Of a stretch of 64,000 nt of DNA, positions 43,285 to 55,460 are shown in pieces. Under the pieces are notes generated by a model. It saw only the letters and a list, made by a program, of their open reading frames with translations. It ran no database searches and was not told the DNA's origin. A program made the translations under genes and the position numbers. The stretch is from Streptomyces sp. NBC_00271 (GTDB lineage Bacteria > Actinomycetota > Actinomycetes > Streptomycetales > Streptomycetaceae): positions 3,906,001 to 3,970,000 of the forward strand of contig NZ_CP108070.1 of the NCBI RefSeq assembly GCF_036178845.1, in the 5' to 3' direction. How positions within the stretch are numbered: the first letter of the stretch is position 1; every line of letters starts with the position of its first letter.

Positions 43285-44172
43285 ATGACGCAGCTTTCGG
43301 CTGCCCCGAAGCAGCCCGCGGAGGGTGCGCGGGCGACCACCGACAGCAGCAAGGCGCTGTACGGAGGCAAGAGCACCCGCCGCATCACGGTCCGCGACAT
43401 CACCACAGCCAAGGAGCGCGGCGAGAAGTGGCCGATGCTCACCGCCTACGACGCGATGACCGCGTCCGTCTTCGACGAGGCCGGCATCCCGGTCATGCTC
43501 GTCGGCGACTCGGCGGGCAACTGCCACCTGGGGTACGAGACGACCGTCCCCGTCACCCTCGAGGAGATGACGATGCTGTCCGCCGCGGTCGTGCGCGGCA
43601 CCAGCCGCGCCCTGATCGTCGGCGACCTGCCCTTCGGGTCGTACCAGGAGGGCCCCGTCCAGGCCCTGCGCTCCGCCACCCGCCTGGTCAAGGAGGCCGG
43701 GGTCGGCGCGGTCAAGCTGGAGGGCGGCGAGCGCTCGCACCGCCAGATCGAGCTGCTCGTGGAGTCCGGCATCCCCGTGATGGCGCACATCGGCCTGACC
43801 CCGCAGTCCGTGAACTCCATGGGCTACCGCGTCCAGGGCCGCGGCGAGGAGGCCGCCCAGCAGCTGCTGCGCGACGCCAAGGCGGTCCAGGACGCGGGCG
43901 CGTTCGCGGTCGTCCTGGAGCTGGTCCCGGCGGAGCTCGCCGCCGAGGTCACGCGCACCCTGCACATCCCGACCGTCGGCATCGGCGCGGGTCCGGAGAC
44001 CGACGCGCAGGTCCTGGTGTGGACCGACATGCTCGGCCTCACCGGCGGCAAGGTGCCGAAGTTCGTGAAGAAGTACGCCGATCTGCGCGAGGTCATGGGC
44101 AACGCGGTGCGCGCGTTCGCGGACGACGTCGTCGGCGGAACGTTCCCTCTTGAGGAGCACTCGGTCCACTGA
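43285..44172 (+). CDS. panB: 3-methyl-2-oxobutanoate hydroxymethyltransferase
   Basis: First step of pantothenate (coenzyme A) synthesis, using methylenetetrahydrofolate. The 295-residue protein starts at ATG 43285, 8 bp after AGAAGGAG; an upstream in-frame start is unsupported. Signature blocks: MLTAYDAMTASVFDEAGIPV, MLVGDSAGNCHLGYETT, VKLEGGER and MAHIGLTPQSVNSMGYRVQG. Usual length for the family. A terminator follows. Confidence 0.95.
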   Translation: MTQLSAAPKQPAEGARATTDSSKALYGGKSTRRITVRDITTAKERGEKWPMLTAYDAMTASVFDEAGIPVMLVGDSAGNCHLGYETTVPVTLEEMTMLSAAVVRGTSRALIVGDLPFGSYQEGPVQALRSATRLVKEAGVGAVKLEGGERSHRQIELLVESGIPVMAHIGLTPQSVNSMGYRVQGRGEEAAQQLLRDAKAVQDAGAFAVVLELVPAELAAEVTRTLHIPTVGIGAGPETDAQVLVWTDMLGLTGGKVPKFVKKYADLREVMGNAVRAFADDVVGGTFPLEEHSVH

Positions 44173-44231
44173 GCACCTGGACCTGAGGCTCATGAACACC
44201 TGAGGCCCACTGAACCACTGCGGCACCAAGC

Positions 44232-44260
44232 AGCCCGCCGATTTCCCCCGTCGGCGGGCT
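44232..44260 (+). terminator. Hairpin terminator of panB
   Basis: Perfect 10 bp arms AGCCCGCCGA/TCGGCGGGCT with a 9-base loop. Confidence 0.85.
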
Positions 44261-44273
44261 GCGCCCGTTTGTT

Positions 44274-44374
44274 TTCGCCCCCGCCGCCCCTACCCTCCCC
44301 CAAGCTCTCGGCTTCGCTCGAGCAGGGGGGACCCCCATCATCCCCACTCGGGGGCTCCGCCCCCAGACCCCCGT
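44274..44374. repeat. Dispersed modular intergenic repeat, copy 2
   Basis: Module A as at 37953, interrupted by CAAGCTCTCGGCTTCGCTCG and GGGGGGACCCCCAT, then CTCCGCCCCCAGACCCCC. The inserted segment is a known common Streptomyces intergenic repeat. Confidence 0.75.
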
Positions 44375-44469
44375 AAAGACCCACCACTGTCGGCGATATA
44401 TCGGCGAGCGTACGGCGCTGTAGGCGAGCTGTAGGTGGTTTGTCGGTGGGCGCTGGCACCTTGATGGGC

Positions 44470-45498
44470 ATGACGCGAATCGACAAGAACCCCGACAGCG
44501 GCGCCCGCAGCGCCGTCTCCGTGCGGGGGCTGGTCAAGCACTACGGCGAGACCAAGGCTCTGGACGGCGTGGACCTGGACGTCCGCGAGGGAACCGTCCT
44601 CGGGGTGCTCGGTCCCAACGGTGCCGGCAAGACCACCCTCGTCCGTATCCTGTCCACCCTCATCACCCCCGACGCCGGCCGGGCCACCGTCGCCGGCTAC
44701 GACGTCCTCACGCAGCCCCGCCAGCTGCGCCGCGTAATAGGCCTGACCGGTCAGTACGCCTCGGTCGACGAGAAGCTCCCCGGCTGGGAGAACCTGTACA
44801 TGATCGGGCGGCTGCTCGACCTGCCCCGCAAGGACGCCCGCCGGCGCGCCGACGAGCTCCTGGAGCGCTTCTCGCTCACCGAGGCGGCCAAGCGCCCGGC
44901 GTCGACGTACTCCGGCGGTATGCGCCGCCGTCTCGACCTCGCCGCCTCCATGATCGGCCACCCGTCCGTCCTCTATCTGGACGAACCGACCACCGGGCTC
45001 GACCCACGCACCCGCAACGAGGTGTGGAAGGAGGTCAAGCGGATGGTCGCGGACGGCGCCACCGTGCTGCTCACCACCCAGTACATGGAGGAGGCCGAGC
45101 AGCTGGCCTCCGAGCTGACGGTCATCGACCGCGGCAAGGTCATCGCCAGCGGCCGGATCGACGAGCTGAAAGCCCGGGTCGGCGGCCGTACGCTGCGCAT
45201 CCGCCCGGTGGACCCGCTGGAGCTGCGCCCGCTGGCCTCCCTCTTCGACGAGCTGGGGCTCACCGGTCTCGCCGCCTCGGTCGTGGACACCGACACCGGC
45301 ACCGTGCTGGTCCCGATCCTCAGCGACGAACAGCTCACCGCCGTGGTCGGCGCGGTCACCGCGCGCGGCATCACGATCGGCTCCATCTCCACCGAACTGC
45401 CCAGTCTGGACGAGGTGTTCCTGTCCCTCACCGGCCACAAGGCCAGTGCCCCGCAGGACGAGACCCCCGCCCGTGTCTACGAGGAGGTCTCCGCATGA
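44470..45498 (+). CDS. ABC exporter ATP-binding protein, DrrA type
   Basis: A 342-residue ATPase of the daunorubicin-resistance DrrA family. Walker A is GVLGPNGAGKTT, the signature STYSGGMRRRLDLA and Walker B VLYLDEPTTGLD. The switch residue position reads TTQYMEEAE (Gln instead of His), as is common in the DrrA subfamily. The C-terminal region (from about 250) is the DrrA-specific extension. ATG 44470 is chosen, ATG 44464 is possible. The stop overlaps the permease start (ATGA). Confidence 0.9.
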   Translation: MTRIDKNPDSGARSAVSVRGLVKHYGETKALDGVDLDVREGTVLGVLGPNGAGKTTLVRILSTLITPDAGRATVAGYDVLTQPRQLRRVIGLTGQYASVDEKLPGWENLYMIGRLLDLPRKDARRRADELLERFSLTEAAKRPASTYSGGMRRRLDLAASMIGHPSVLYLDEPTTGLDPRTRNEVWKEVKRMVADGATVLLTTQYMEEAEQLASELTVIDRGKVIASGRIDELKARVGGRTLRIRPVDPLELRPLASLFDELGLTGLAASVVDTDTGTVLVPILSDEQLTAVVGAVTARGITIGSISTELPSLDEVFLSLTGHKASAPQDETPARVYEEVSA

Positions 45499-46319
45499 GT
45501 ACCGCCGTTGTCGAAGCCCCCCTCGCCGCGAAGGGCGACCCCCGCATCTCGCCCCGCGCGCACGCGCGCCACATCGGCGCGCTCGTCCGCCGCAACCTGC
45601 TGTGGATCCGTCAGGACCCGGAGTCGATGTTCGACGCCGTCCTGATGCCGGTCATCTTCACCCTGCTGTTCGTGTACGTCTTCGGCGGCTCCATCGGGCA
45701 GGCGCTGGGCGGCGGACAGGACGCGTACGTCCAGTACGTGGTGCCCGGTCTGATGGCCATGACGGCCATGAACATCGCGACGGCCGTCGGCACCGGCTTC
45801 AACGAGGACTTCCAGAAGGGAGTGATGGACCGCTTCCGCACCCTGCCGATCGGCCAGGGCTCGGTGCTCTTCGCCAAGATCGTGGTGGAGCTGATGCGGA
45901 TGTTCGTCGCGACGACGATCCTCGTGATCGTCGGCGTGCTGGTCGGCTTCGACATCACGAACTGGCCGGGTCTGTTCGCCTCCGTGGGGCTCTCCATCCT
46001 CTTCGGCTCGTCCCTGATGTGGATCTTCCTGGTCCTCGGGGTGACGATGAAGAACGCGCAGTCCGTGCAGGCGATGGGCTTCCTGGTGCTGATGCCCCTG
46101 CAGTTCGGCTCGTCCATCTACTCGCCGACCGGAACCATGCCCGGCTGGCTGCAGGCCTTCACCGACTACAACCCGCTGTCCGCGCTCGCGGACACCACAC
46201 GCGGCCTGATGGTGGGCGGCCCGGTCACGCACAACCTGTGGGTGACCCTCGCCTGGACGGCAGGACTCACCTTGGTCATGGCGCCCATCGCGATCCACAA
46301 GTTCCGCACCAAGAGCTGA
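45495..46319 (+). CDS. ABC-2 type permease, DrrB type
   Basis: A 274-residue membrane partner of the DrrA-like ATPase, with six hydrophobic segments (LMPVIFTLLFVYVFGGSIGQ; VATTILVIVGVLVGF) and the DrrB motifs ENEDF-like FNEDFQKGVMDRFRTLPIG and DYNPLSALADTTRGL. The pair probably exports a hydrophobic antibiotic-like molecule or lipid. It is convergent with the large AfsR-like gene 36 bp away. Confidence 0.9.
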   Translation: MSTAVVEAPLAAKGDPRISPRAHARHIGALVRRNLLWIRQDPESMFDAVLMPVIFTLLFVYVFGGSIGQALGGGQDAYVQYVVPGLMAMTAMNIATAVGTGFNEDFQKGVMDRFRTLPIGQGSVLFAKIVVELMRMFVATTILVIVGVLVGFDITNWPGLFASVGLSILFGSSLMWIFLVLGVTMKNAQSVQAMGFLVLMPLQFGSSIYSPTGTMPGWLQAFTDYNPLSALADTTRGLMVGGPVTHNLWVTLAWTAGLTLVMAPIAIHKFRTKS

Positions 46320-46355
46320 CGTTCGTCCACAGGACACGGAAACCCCCGGTCCGCG

Positions 46356-49700
<3,345 letters not shown>

Positions 49701-49815
49701 GACTGTCTCAGGCCCCACCCTCTCCGGAACCAATGACCGATCGCGAGACGTTTTCCCCGTGCGCCCGGTACGGTCGGGCAGGCCAAGCACCATGCGTACC
49801 AGTCCGAGGAGCCCC

Positions 49816-50616
49816 ATGACCACCGCCGCTTCCCGTCGCAGCAGCGACCGGAGGACCAGCCCCGTCTTCGTCGGGATCGTGGCCGTGATGGCGGTGACCG
49901 GGTGGGCGACATGGACCGGGTTCGCCGAGCAGCCCGGTGTGGCCGTGTTCCTCTTCGTGACGGCCGCCTGGATCGTATCCCTGTGCCTGCACGAGTACGC
50001 GCACGCGCGCACCGCCCTGCACAGCGGCGACATCTCGATCGGCGCGAAGGGCTATCTGACGCTCAACCCGCTGAAGTACACGCATGCGCTGCTGAGCATC
50101 GTGCTGCCGGTGATCTTCGTGATCATGGGCGGGATCGGTCTGCCGGGCGGGGCGGTCTTCATCGAGCGGAACAGGATCCAGGGCCGCTGGAAGCACAGTC
50201 TGATCTCGGCGGCGGGTCCGCTGACGAACGTGCTGTTCGCCGTCGTGTGCACGGCGCCGTTCTGGCTGCACGCCCTGGACGGCGTGCCGCGGGACTTCCA
50301 GTTCGCGCTGGCGTTCCTCGCGCTGCTCCAGGTCACGGCCGCGCTGCTGAACTTCCTGCCGGTCCCGGGCCTGGACGGTTACGGCGTGATCGAGCCCTGG
50401 CTGTCGTACAACGTCAAGCGCCAGGTGGAGCCGTTCGCCCCGTTCGGCCTGCTGTTCGTGTTCGCGGTGCTGTGGATCCCGTCGGTGAACACGGCTTTCT
50501 TCGACGTGATCCACTCGATCCTGGACAGCCTGGGGATCAACGAGATCCAGACGTACTGCGGTCAGGAGTTCTATCGCTTCTGGCAGGGCACCAACGAGTT
50601 CTGCTCGGTCAGCTGA
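49816..50616 (+). CDS. M50-family (site-2-protease-like) membrane protein
   Basis: A 266-residue membrane protein. GAGGAG lies just before ATG 49816; the longer upstream frame overlaps the AfsR start region and is rejected. The metal site HEYAH is in LCLHEYAHARTALHSGD, and the third-ligand motif is FLPVPGLDGYGVIEPWL (LDG). These match the site-2-protease/M50 core of intramembrane or membrane-embedded zinc proteases. A cysteine near the C terminus (TYCGQEFYRF) follows the last helix. The substrate is unknown. Confidence 0.87.
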   Translation: MTTAASRRSSDRRTSPVFVGIVAVMAVTGWATWTGFAEQPGVAVFLFVTAAWIVSLCLHEYAHARTALHSGDISIGAKGYLTLNPLKYTHALLSIVLPVIFVIMGGIGLPGGAVFIERNRIQGRWKHSLISAAGPLTNVLFAVVCTAPFWLHALDGVPRDFQFALAFLALLQVTAALLNFLPVPGLDGYGVIEPWLSYNVKRQVEPFAPFGLLFVFAVLWIPSVNTAFFDVIHSILDSLGINEIQTYCGQEFYRFWQGTNEFCSVS

Positions 50617-50803
50617 CGGACCTGTCGCGCCGCGCGTAGTACCAGGTCATGTTGGACGACAGTCCGGCCAGCAGCACCCACACGATCCCCAGCCAGCTGC
50701 CCTGGACGAAGGAGACGACGGCCGCGGCGACGGAGAGGACGCAGACGGCGAGGGCGTAGAGGGCGAGTCGCCGGGTTGGGTCGGGTGGGGGCAAGAGGGG
50801 CAT
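50609..50803 (-). CDS. Small two-helix membrane protein
   Basis: A 64-residue protein with two hydrophobic helices (LALYALAVCVLSVAAAVVSF; LGIVWVLLAGLSSNMTWYYA) and a basic C terminus. AGGAG precedes ATG 50803 by about 9 bp. Its end overlaps the M50 gene end by eight bases. Unknown function; plausible as a real gene because of its ribosome site and protein-like composition. Confidence 0.6.
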   Translation of the reverse strand: MPLLPPPDPTRRLALYALAVCVLSVAAAVVSFVQGSWLGIVWVLLAGLSSNMTWYYARRDRSVS

Positions 50804-50834
50804 GGGGGTCGGCTCCTGTCGGGACGGGTTCGGA

Positions 50835-50891
50835 CGAGGTCGTACGAGGTCAACGACGTCGTACGAGATCTACGACGTCGTACGGCGTCCA
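50835..50891. repeat. Three 19 bp iteron-like repeats
   Basis: Units at 50835, 50854 and 50873 share CGASGTCGTACG-N7; each holds the palindromic cores CGTACG and, in the last two, ACGACGTCGT (spanning unit borders). They lie upstream of the small membrane gene (ATG 50803), where an operator or phased binding sites could act. Confidence 0.75.
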
Positions 50892-50924
50892 GTGTCCCTC
50901 ATGTCCCCCATGCCCGTACGCCCG

Positions 50925-51629
50925 CTATACGTCCGTCACCCGGAGGCCGGCGTGAGCCTTGTAGCGGCGGTTCACCGAGATCAGGTTCGCGACCAGTGCC
51001 TCGACCTGGTGGGCGTTGCGCAGCCGGCCGGAGAAGACACCGCGCATGCCGGGGATGCGGCCGGCCAGCGCCTGCACGATCTCGACGTCCGCGCGCTCCT
51101 CGCCGAGGACCATCACGTCGGTGTCGATCTCGTCGACCTCCGGGTCCTGGAGGAGGACGGCCGACAGGTGGTGGAAGGCGGCCGCGACCCGGGAGTCCGG
51201 CAGCAGGGCGGCGGCCTGCTCGGCGGCGCTGCCCTCCTCCGGCTTCAGGGCGTAGGCGCCCTTCTTGTCGAAGCCGAGCGGGTTGACACAGTCGACGACG
51301 AGCTTGCCCGCCAGCTCCTCGCGCAGCGATTCCAGAGTCTTGCCGTGCCCCTCCCACGGTACGGCGACGATCACGATGTCGCTGCGCCGCGCGCACTCGG
51401 CGTTGTCGGCGCCCTCGACACCGTGGCCCAGCTCCTCGGCGGCGCTCTGCGCGCGTTCCGCGGCACGCGAGCCGATGATCACCTTCTGGCCGGCCCTGGC
51501 GAGCCGGTAGGCCAGGCCCTTGCCCTGGGGGCCGGTGCCGCCGAGCACGCCGACGACGAGCCCGGACACGTCGGGAAGGTCCCAGGGGTCCTTGGCGGGG
51601 GCCTTCTGTGCACTGTCAGTAGAGGTCAT
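50925..51629 (-). CDS. npdG: F420-dependent NADP reductase
   Basis: Transfers hydride between coenzyme F420 and NADP. The 234-residue protein has the N-terminal Rossmann motif VVGVLGGTGPQGKGLAYRLA, then VIIGSRAAERAQ and IVIVAVPWEGH. It is close in length to archaeal and actinobacterial NpdG. F420 is the deazaflavin used in Streptomyces redox and antibiotic pathways. No F420 biosynthesis genes are near. Confidence 0.88.
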   Translation of the reverse strand: MTSTDSAQKAPAKDPWDLPDVSGLVVGVLGGTGPQGKGLAYRLARAGQKVIIGSRAAERAQSAAEELGHGVEGADNAECARRSDIVIVAVPWEGHGKTLESLREELAGKLVVDCVNPLGFDKKGAYALKPEEGSAAEQAAALLPDSRVAAAFHHLSAVLLQDPEVDEIDTDVMVLGEERADVEIVQALAGRIPGMRGVFSGRLRNAHQVEALVANLISVNRRYKAHAGLRVTDV

Positions 51630-51676
51630 GGGCCGACTTTACGTGGCGCGGTTCCCGCCTCGGGGGCTTCGGGGGC

Positions 51677-52816
51677 TCAGGTGAGGGCCGTCACGGGGAT
51701 TCGGCGGAAGGTGATCGTCTCGTACGGCCCGAAGTCGCCCGTCTCGTAGAGGAGCCCCACGGTCGCCCCGTCGACGCGGACGAGGTCGGAGTAGGCGGCG
51801 GGCAGTCCGTCGACCGTGTGCGCGGGCCGCCAGGTGGTGCCGCCGTCGGCGGAGGCCCGGACGGTCATGAGGGCGCGGGCGGCGGGGTCGGCGGGCCCCG
51901 AGTACAGCAGCAGGTCGGGGTCGCGGAGCTGGAGCAGGCTGCCCTGGACGACGGGGGTGACCAGGCCCGCCTGCGGCCGGAAGGGTTTGACCAGGGTCCT
52001 GCCGCCGTCCGTGGAGTGGGCGTCCGCGCGGTTGCCGGGGGACGGGGAGTCGTTGCGGGTGTTGAAGTAGACGCGCCCGTCGGGGAGTTCGGCGGCGGTC
52101 GTCTCATTGGCGTTGACGTATCCGTCGGTGTTCTCGTCGACGTACCCGAGGGACCAGGTCTCGCCGCGGTCGTCGCTGAGCAGGCAGTGGCCGCTGTTGT
52201 ACTTCGCCTCGGTGCCGGTGTCCGTACCGGTGGGCGGCAGGGTGTGGTTGCCGGGGACGACGACCCGGCCGGTGCCGAGCTGGACGGCGTGCCCGGGCGT
52301 GGTCGCGTACCACCGCCAGTCCGCCTTCTTCACCTGCCCGGTGATCTCCTTCGGGGCGGACCAGGTGACGCCGTCGTCGTCGCTGTGCTGCACCCAGACG
52401 CGGCGCCCGTCGGCGGGCTTCACCCTGCCGCGCAGGATGGCGTCCTCGGTCGCGCCGGCGGCGGCGCGGACGTGCACGAGCAGGATCCGGCCGGTGTCGA
52501 GGACCACGGGGGCGGGGTTGCCCGCGAGGTCGTTCCCGTTCCGGGCGACGGCCTGGAGCGGGCCCCAGGTGCGGCCGCCGTCCGTCGACCGCTTCAGGAC
52601 GATGTCGATGTGGCCGTGGTCGGCGGCGGAGTCGACCCGGCCCTCGCAGAAGGCGAGCAGGGTGGGTGTACGGGTGGTGACGACAGCGGGGATGCGGAAG
52701 CTCGCGTAGCCTTCGCGGCCCGCGTGGAAGGGGGTGCTGGTGACCGCGGTTGTTGCCGTGGTGGTTCCGGTTGTTTCCGTCATGCGCCGGGATCTGCCCC
52801 ACTTGGGCGAATTCAT
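51677..52816 (-). CDS. BNR-repeat sialidase-like glycosidase (GH33)
   Basis: A 379-residue six-bladed propeller enzyme. GGAG precedes ATG 52816 (MNSPKWGRSRRM). The FRIP motif is in ASFRIPAVVTT, and five Asp-box loops are visible: STDGGRTW, SDDDGVTW, SDDRGETW, STDGGRTL and SADGGTTW. E and Y catalytic-type residues are in NANETTAAELPDGRVYFNTR. There is no signal peptide, unlike most bacterial sialidases, so it may act inside or be exported otherwise. It is divergent from an uncharacterised gene. Confidence 0.85.
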   Translation of the reverse strand: MNSPKWGRSRRMTETTGTTTATTAVTSTPFHAGREGYASFRIPAVVTTRTPTLLAFCEGRVDSAADHGHIDIVLKRSTDGGRTWGPLQAVARNGNDLAGNPAPVVLDTGRILLVHVRAAAGATEDAILRGRVKPADGRRVWVQHSDDDGVTWSAPKEITGQVKKADWRWYATTPGHAVQLGTGRVVVPGNHTLPPTGTDTGTEAKYNSGHCLLSDDRGETWSLGYVDENTDGYVNANETTAAELPDGRVYFNTRNDSPSPGNRADAHSTDGGRTLVKPFRPQAGLVTPVVQGSLLQLRDPDLLLYSGPADPAARALMTVRASADGGTTWRPAHTVDGLPAAYSDLVRVDGATVGLLYETGDFGPYETITFRRIPVTALT

Positions 52817-52863
52817 GGTGAACTCCGCCTGATCAGTTGTCGATTGCGGCAGGATGCGTGCGC

Positions 52864-53466
52864 ATGGATGCCGTACGGGTCGCGTTGCTGCGCGAAGTCC
52901 TCGCCGGGACCGAGTGGTTGGGTGCCACACGACGGTTCGCGGAGGGCCTGCGGGGGTCCGTGGTGTCGTACGGGGGCGGGCTGCTCCTCGTGGGCACGGC
53001 GGAGTACGAGCCGTGGCACCTGGCCGCACATCTGGTGGACGAGGCGGCCTGGTCGGGGACGCCGGAGCTGTCGCCGACGCTGGTGCGGCACGGGGCGCGG
53101 GCCTCGGATCCGGCCCATCTCGCCGTGGGCCTCGGCCGTATCGAGGCGGCGCGGCGGGGCGAGACGCTGCTCGTGGTGTCGCCCGCCGCACCCGGGGCGC
53201 CGCTCCTGGAGCGGGTCCACGACGCGCGGCGGGCCGGGGCGACCGTGCTCGCGCTCGACGCCGGTGACCGGGAGCTGGGGGCGATGGCGCACGAGTCGCT
53301 GACCGTGCCGCCAGATCAGGAACTCGACCTCGACACCGTGCAGCACCTCGTCAGCGCGGCGGCCGGGGAGAACTCCCTGCCCTCACCGCGGGGGCGGCGC
53401 CGGTTCCGCGACCGGCTCTCCCGCCTCGCGGACCAGCTGACGGCTCCGCCCGCGGCGCGGTGGTAG
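52864..53466 (+). CDS. Conserved-looking hypothetical protein
   Basis: A 200-residue soluble protein I cannot name. The segment ARRAGATVLALDAGDRELGA then MAHESLTVPPDQ resembles the tail of sugar-isomerase (SIS)-like folds, but this is weak. ATG 52864 is used; GTG 52858 is close. It is divergent from the sialidase gene (47 bp), so a shared promoter region is likely. Charged Arg-rich C terminus. Confidence 0.6.
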   Translation: MDAVRVALLREVLAGTEWLGATRRFAEGLRGSVVSYGGGLLLVGTAEYEPWHLAAHLVDEAAWSGTPELSPTLVRHGARASDPAHLAVGLGRIEAARRGETLLVVSPAAPGAPLLERVHDARRAGATVLALDAGDRELGAMAHESLTVPPDQELDLDTVQHLVSAAAGENSLPSPRGRRRFRDRLSRLADQLTAPPAARW

Positions 53467-53629
53467 ACCGCGGCGGGCGATGACCTGACGGGAAGGACGA
53501 GGGCGGCCGACGAGCCCGCCGGGCGGCGGCAGGACACGGCGGGCGGGGGCGCCGGCAGGACACAGCGTGCGGCTGGGCGGCTGAAAAGCAGTTGCCGCCG
53601 TGGTGGGCGGCCGCTCAGCATGAGCCGTC

Positions 53630-55003
53630 GTGACCGACGACGCCCCCGTGTCCCCCGCCGCGCTGCCCGCGCACGCCGAACCCGCCGGTGCCGGTGTCGA
53701 GGCCGGTGCCGGTGCGCGACTGCGGTCGCTGTTGCCCGATCTCGCGCCCTGGCGGGCGTCGGCCGACTTCCGGCGGCTGTGGCTGGCCGGGCTGATCACC
53801 AACTTCGGCAGCTTCCTGACCTTCGTCGCGCTGCCGGTGCAGATGAAGGTGCTGACCGGGTCCGCGGTGGCCGTGGGGGCGATCGGGGCCGTGGAACTCG
53901 TACCGCTGATCGTGTTCGGGCTGTACGGCGGGGCACTCGCCGACGCCCTCGACAAACGGAAGCTGATCCTCTACACGGAGGCCGGGCAGGGGCTGCTGTG
54001 CGGCGGACTGCTCGTCAACGCGATGATGCCGCGTCCGGCGGTGTGGCCGCTGTACGTGGTCGCCGCGCTGTCCTCCGCGCTCGGGTCGGTGCAGCGGCCC
54101 GCGCTCGACTCACTCGTCCCCCGGATCGTGGCGCACGAGCACCTGCCCGCCGCGGCCTCCCTCAACTCCCTGCGCTGGTCGGTCGGCGGGGTCGCGGGGC
54201 CGGCGCTCGCGGGCGTCGTGGTGGCGTACGCCGGGCTCGGCTGGGCGTACGCCGTGGACCTGGTGACCTTCGTGGTGTCGGTCGTACTGATCGTCGGACT
54301 CGCCGCGTCACCGGCCGCGCACGAGGCCGCGAAGCCGTCGCTCGCCTCCATCGCCCAGGGCGCGCGGTACGCGTGGAACCGCAAGGAACTCCTCGGCACG
54401 TACGTGATCGACCTGGCCGCGATGTTCTTCGCGATGCCGCTCGCGGTGCTGCCGTTCCTCGCCGACGAGCTCCACGCCGCGTGGTCGCTCGGGCTGATGT
54501 ACGCCGCGCTGCCCGCCGGGGCGATGCTGGTGACGCTGACCAGCGGGTGGACCTCGCGCGTGCACCGGCACGGGCGGATGGTGGCGTTCGCGGCGGCGTG
54601 CTGGGGGCTCGCGATGGTGGGGGCGGGTGCGGTGCACCACGTGTGGCTGGTGCTGCTCTTCCTCGTCCTCGGCGGCTGTTGCGACATGGTGAGCGGGATC
54701 TTCCGGGGCGCGATGTGGGACCAGACGATTCCGGACGAGCTACGGGGGCGACTCGCCGGGATCGAGCTGCTCTCGTACTCCGTCGGGCCCCAGCTGGGGC
54801 AGGTACGGGCGGGCGGGATGGCGGCCTGGACGGGGGTACGGGCGTCGATCTGGGCCGGGGGTGTGATCTGCGTGGGAGCGGTGGGGGTGTTGGCGTGCTG
54901 CCTGCCGCAGCTGATGAGGTACGACGTACGGACGAATGAGCACGCGGTACGGATGCGCTCCGCTCGGGCCCAGGCTGCGCTTTCCCACCCGCACCACCCG
55001 TGA
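53630..55003 (+). CDS. MFS transporter, EntS/MFS_3-like
   Basis: A 457-residue protein starting at GTG 53630, with a cytoplasmic N terminus and about twelve hydrophobic segments. The EntS/MFS_3-like blocks are FRRLWLAGLITNFGSFLTFV and GGALADALDKRKL, and LAGIELLSYSVGPQLGQVRA in the second half. Relatives export siderophores such as enterobactin or macrolides. The ribosome site is weak. Its stop codon lies in the loop of a terminator hairpin. Confidence 0.85.
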   Translation: MTDDAPVSPAALPAHAEPAGAGVEAGAGARLRSLLPDLAPWRASADFRRLWLAGLITNFGSFLTFVALPVQMKVLTGSAVAVGAIGAVELVPLIVFGLYGGALADALDKRKLILYTEAGQGLLCGGLLVNAMMPRPAVWPLYVVAALSSALGSVQRPALDSLVPRIVAHEHLPAAASLNSLRWSVGGVAGPALAGVVVAYAGLGWAYAVDLVTFVVSVVLIVGLAASPAAHEAAKPSLASIAQGARYAWNRKELLGTYVIDLAAMFFAMPLAVLPFLADELHAAWSLGLMYAALPAGAMLVTLTSGWTSRVHRHGRMVAFAAACWGLAMVGAGAVHHVWLVLLFLVLGGCCDMVSGIFRGAMWDQTIPDELRGRLAGIELLSYSVGPQLGQVRAGGMAAWTGVRASIWAGGVICVGAVGVLACCLPQLMRYDVRTNEHAVRMRSARAQAALSHPHHP

Positions 55004-55025
55004 CGGTCGCTCGGGTGGTGCGGGT
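54987..55025 (+). terminator. Hairpin terminator overlapping the MFS stop
   Basis: Perfect 14 bp arms ACCCGCACCACCCG/complement; the TGA stop (55001-55003) lies in the 11-base loop. Confidence 0.75.
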
Positions 55026-55170
55026 CGCCCGCGGGGGCCGGCCACCGTCGGCGCCCGCGGGTCCGCGCGCCACGACATGGCTCAGCGGCCTCACGCCGTC
55101 TCGGAGTCCCGGTGGCTCACCTGGCGCCTCGGTGCCCCGCGCGGCTCGGTGGCCCGTGTCGCAGGTCTGG

Positions 55171-55401
55171 TCAGTCGTCTTCTGGGGTCGGGCCCGTTGC
55201 GTCGTGCCACTTGGGGTCCGTTTCCCACTCGAGGTTGCGCTCCTGGGCGATCTCCATCGCGTGTTCGGCCTCCTCACGGCTGGTGTACGGGCCGAAGCGG
55301 TCCTTCGCGGGGCACTCGGGGCCCTCTTCCACCTTCTGGTGGACGAGGCAGTAGTACCACTCGCCCGGCTTTCCTACGGTCCGCTTCTTGAAGAGGGCCA
55401 T
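55171..55401 (-). CDS. Small conserved-type protein with SPOR-like sequence
   Basis: A 76-residue protein. AAAGGAG precedes ATG 55401 (MALFKKRTVGKPGEWYYC), which is preferred over the longer upstream start. The C-terminal half RFGPYTSREEAEHAMEIAQE resembles a SPOR-type beta-alpha element, and two cysteines (YYCLVHQKVEEGPEC) could bind metal. It is divergent from map. Unknown function. Confidence 0.75.
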   Translation of the reverse strand: MALFKKRTVGKPGEWYYCLVHQKVEEGPECPAKDRFGPYTSREEAEHAMEIAQERNLEWETDPKWHDATGPTPEDD

Positions 55402-55447
55402 GACCTGCTCCTTTCGCCACGGACATAGTGCCCCCATGCCCGCTGGT

Positions 55448-55453
55448 TAGACT
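55448..55453 (+). promoter_or_regulatory. Candidate -10 box of a leaderless map transcript
   Basis: TAGACT ends 7 bp before ATG 55461; no Shine-Dalgarno is visible. Confidence 0.55.
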
Positions 55454-55460
55454 CCCTGGC

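Noticed and set aside
50835..50891. 19 bp iterons considered as a replication origin
   Set aside because: No replication initiator gene, no AT-rich unwinding region; a transcription operator is more likely.
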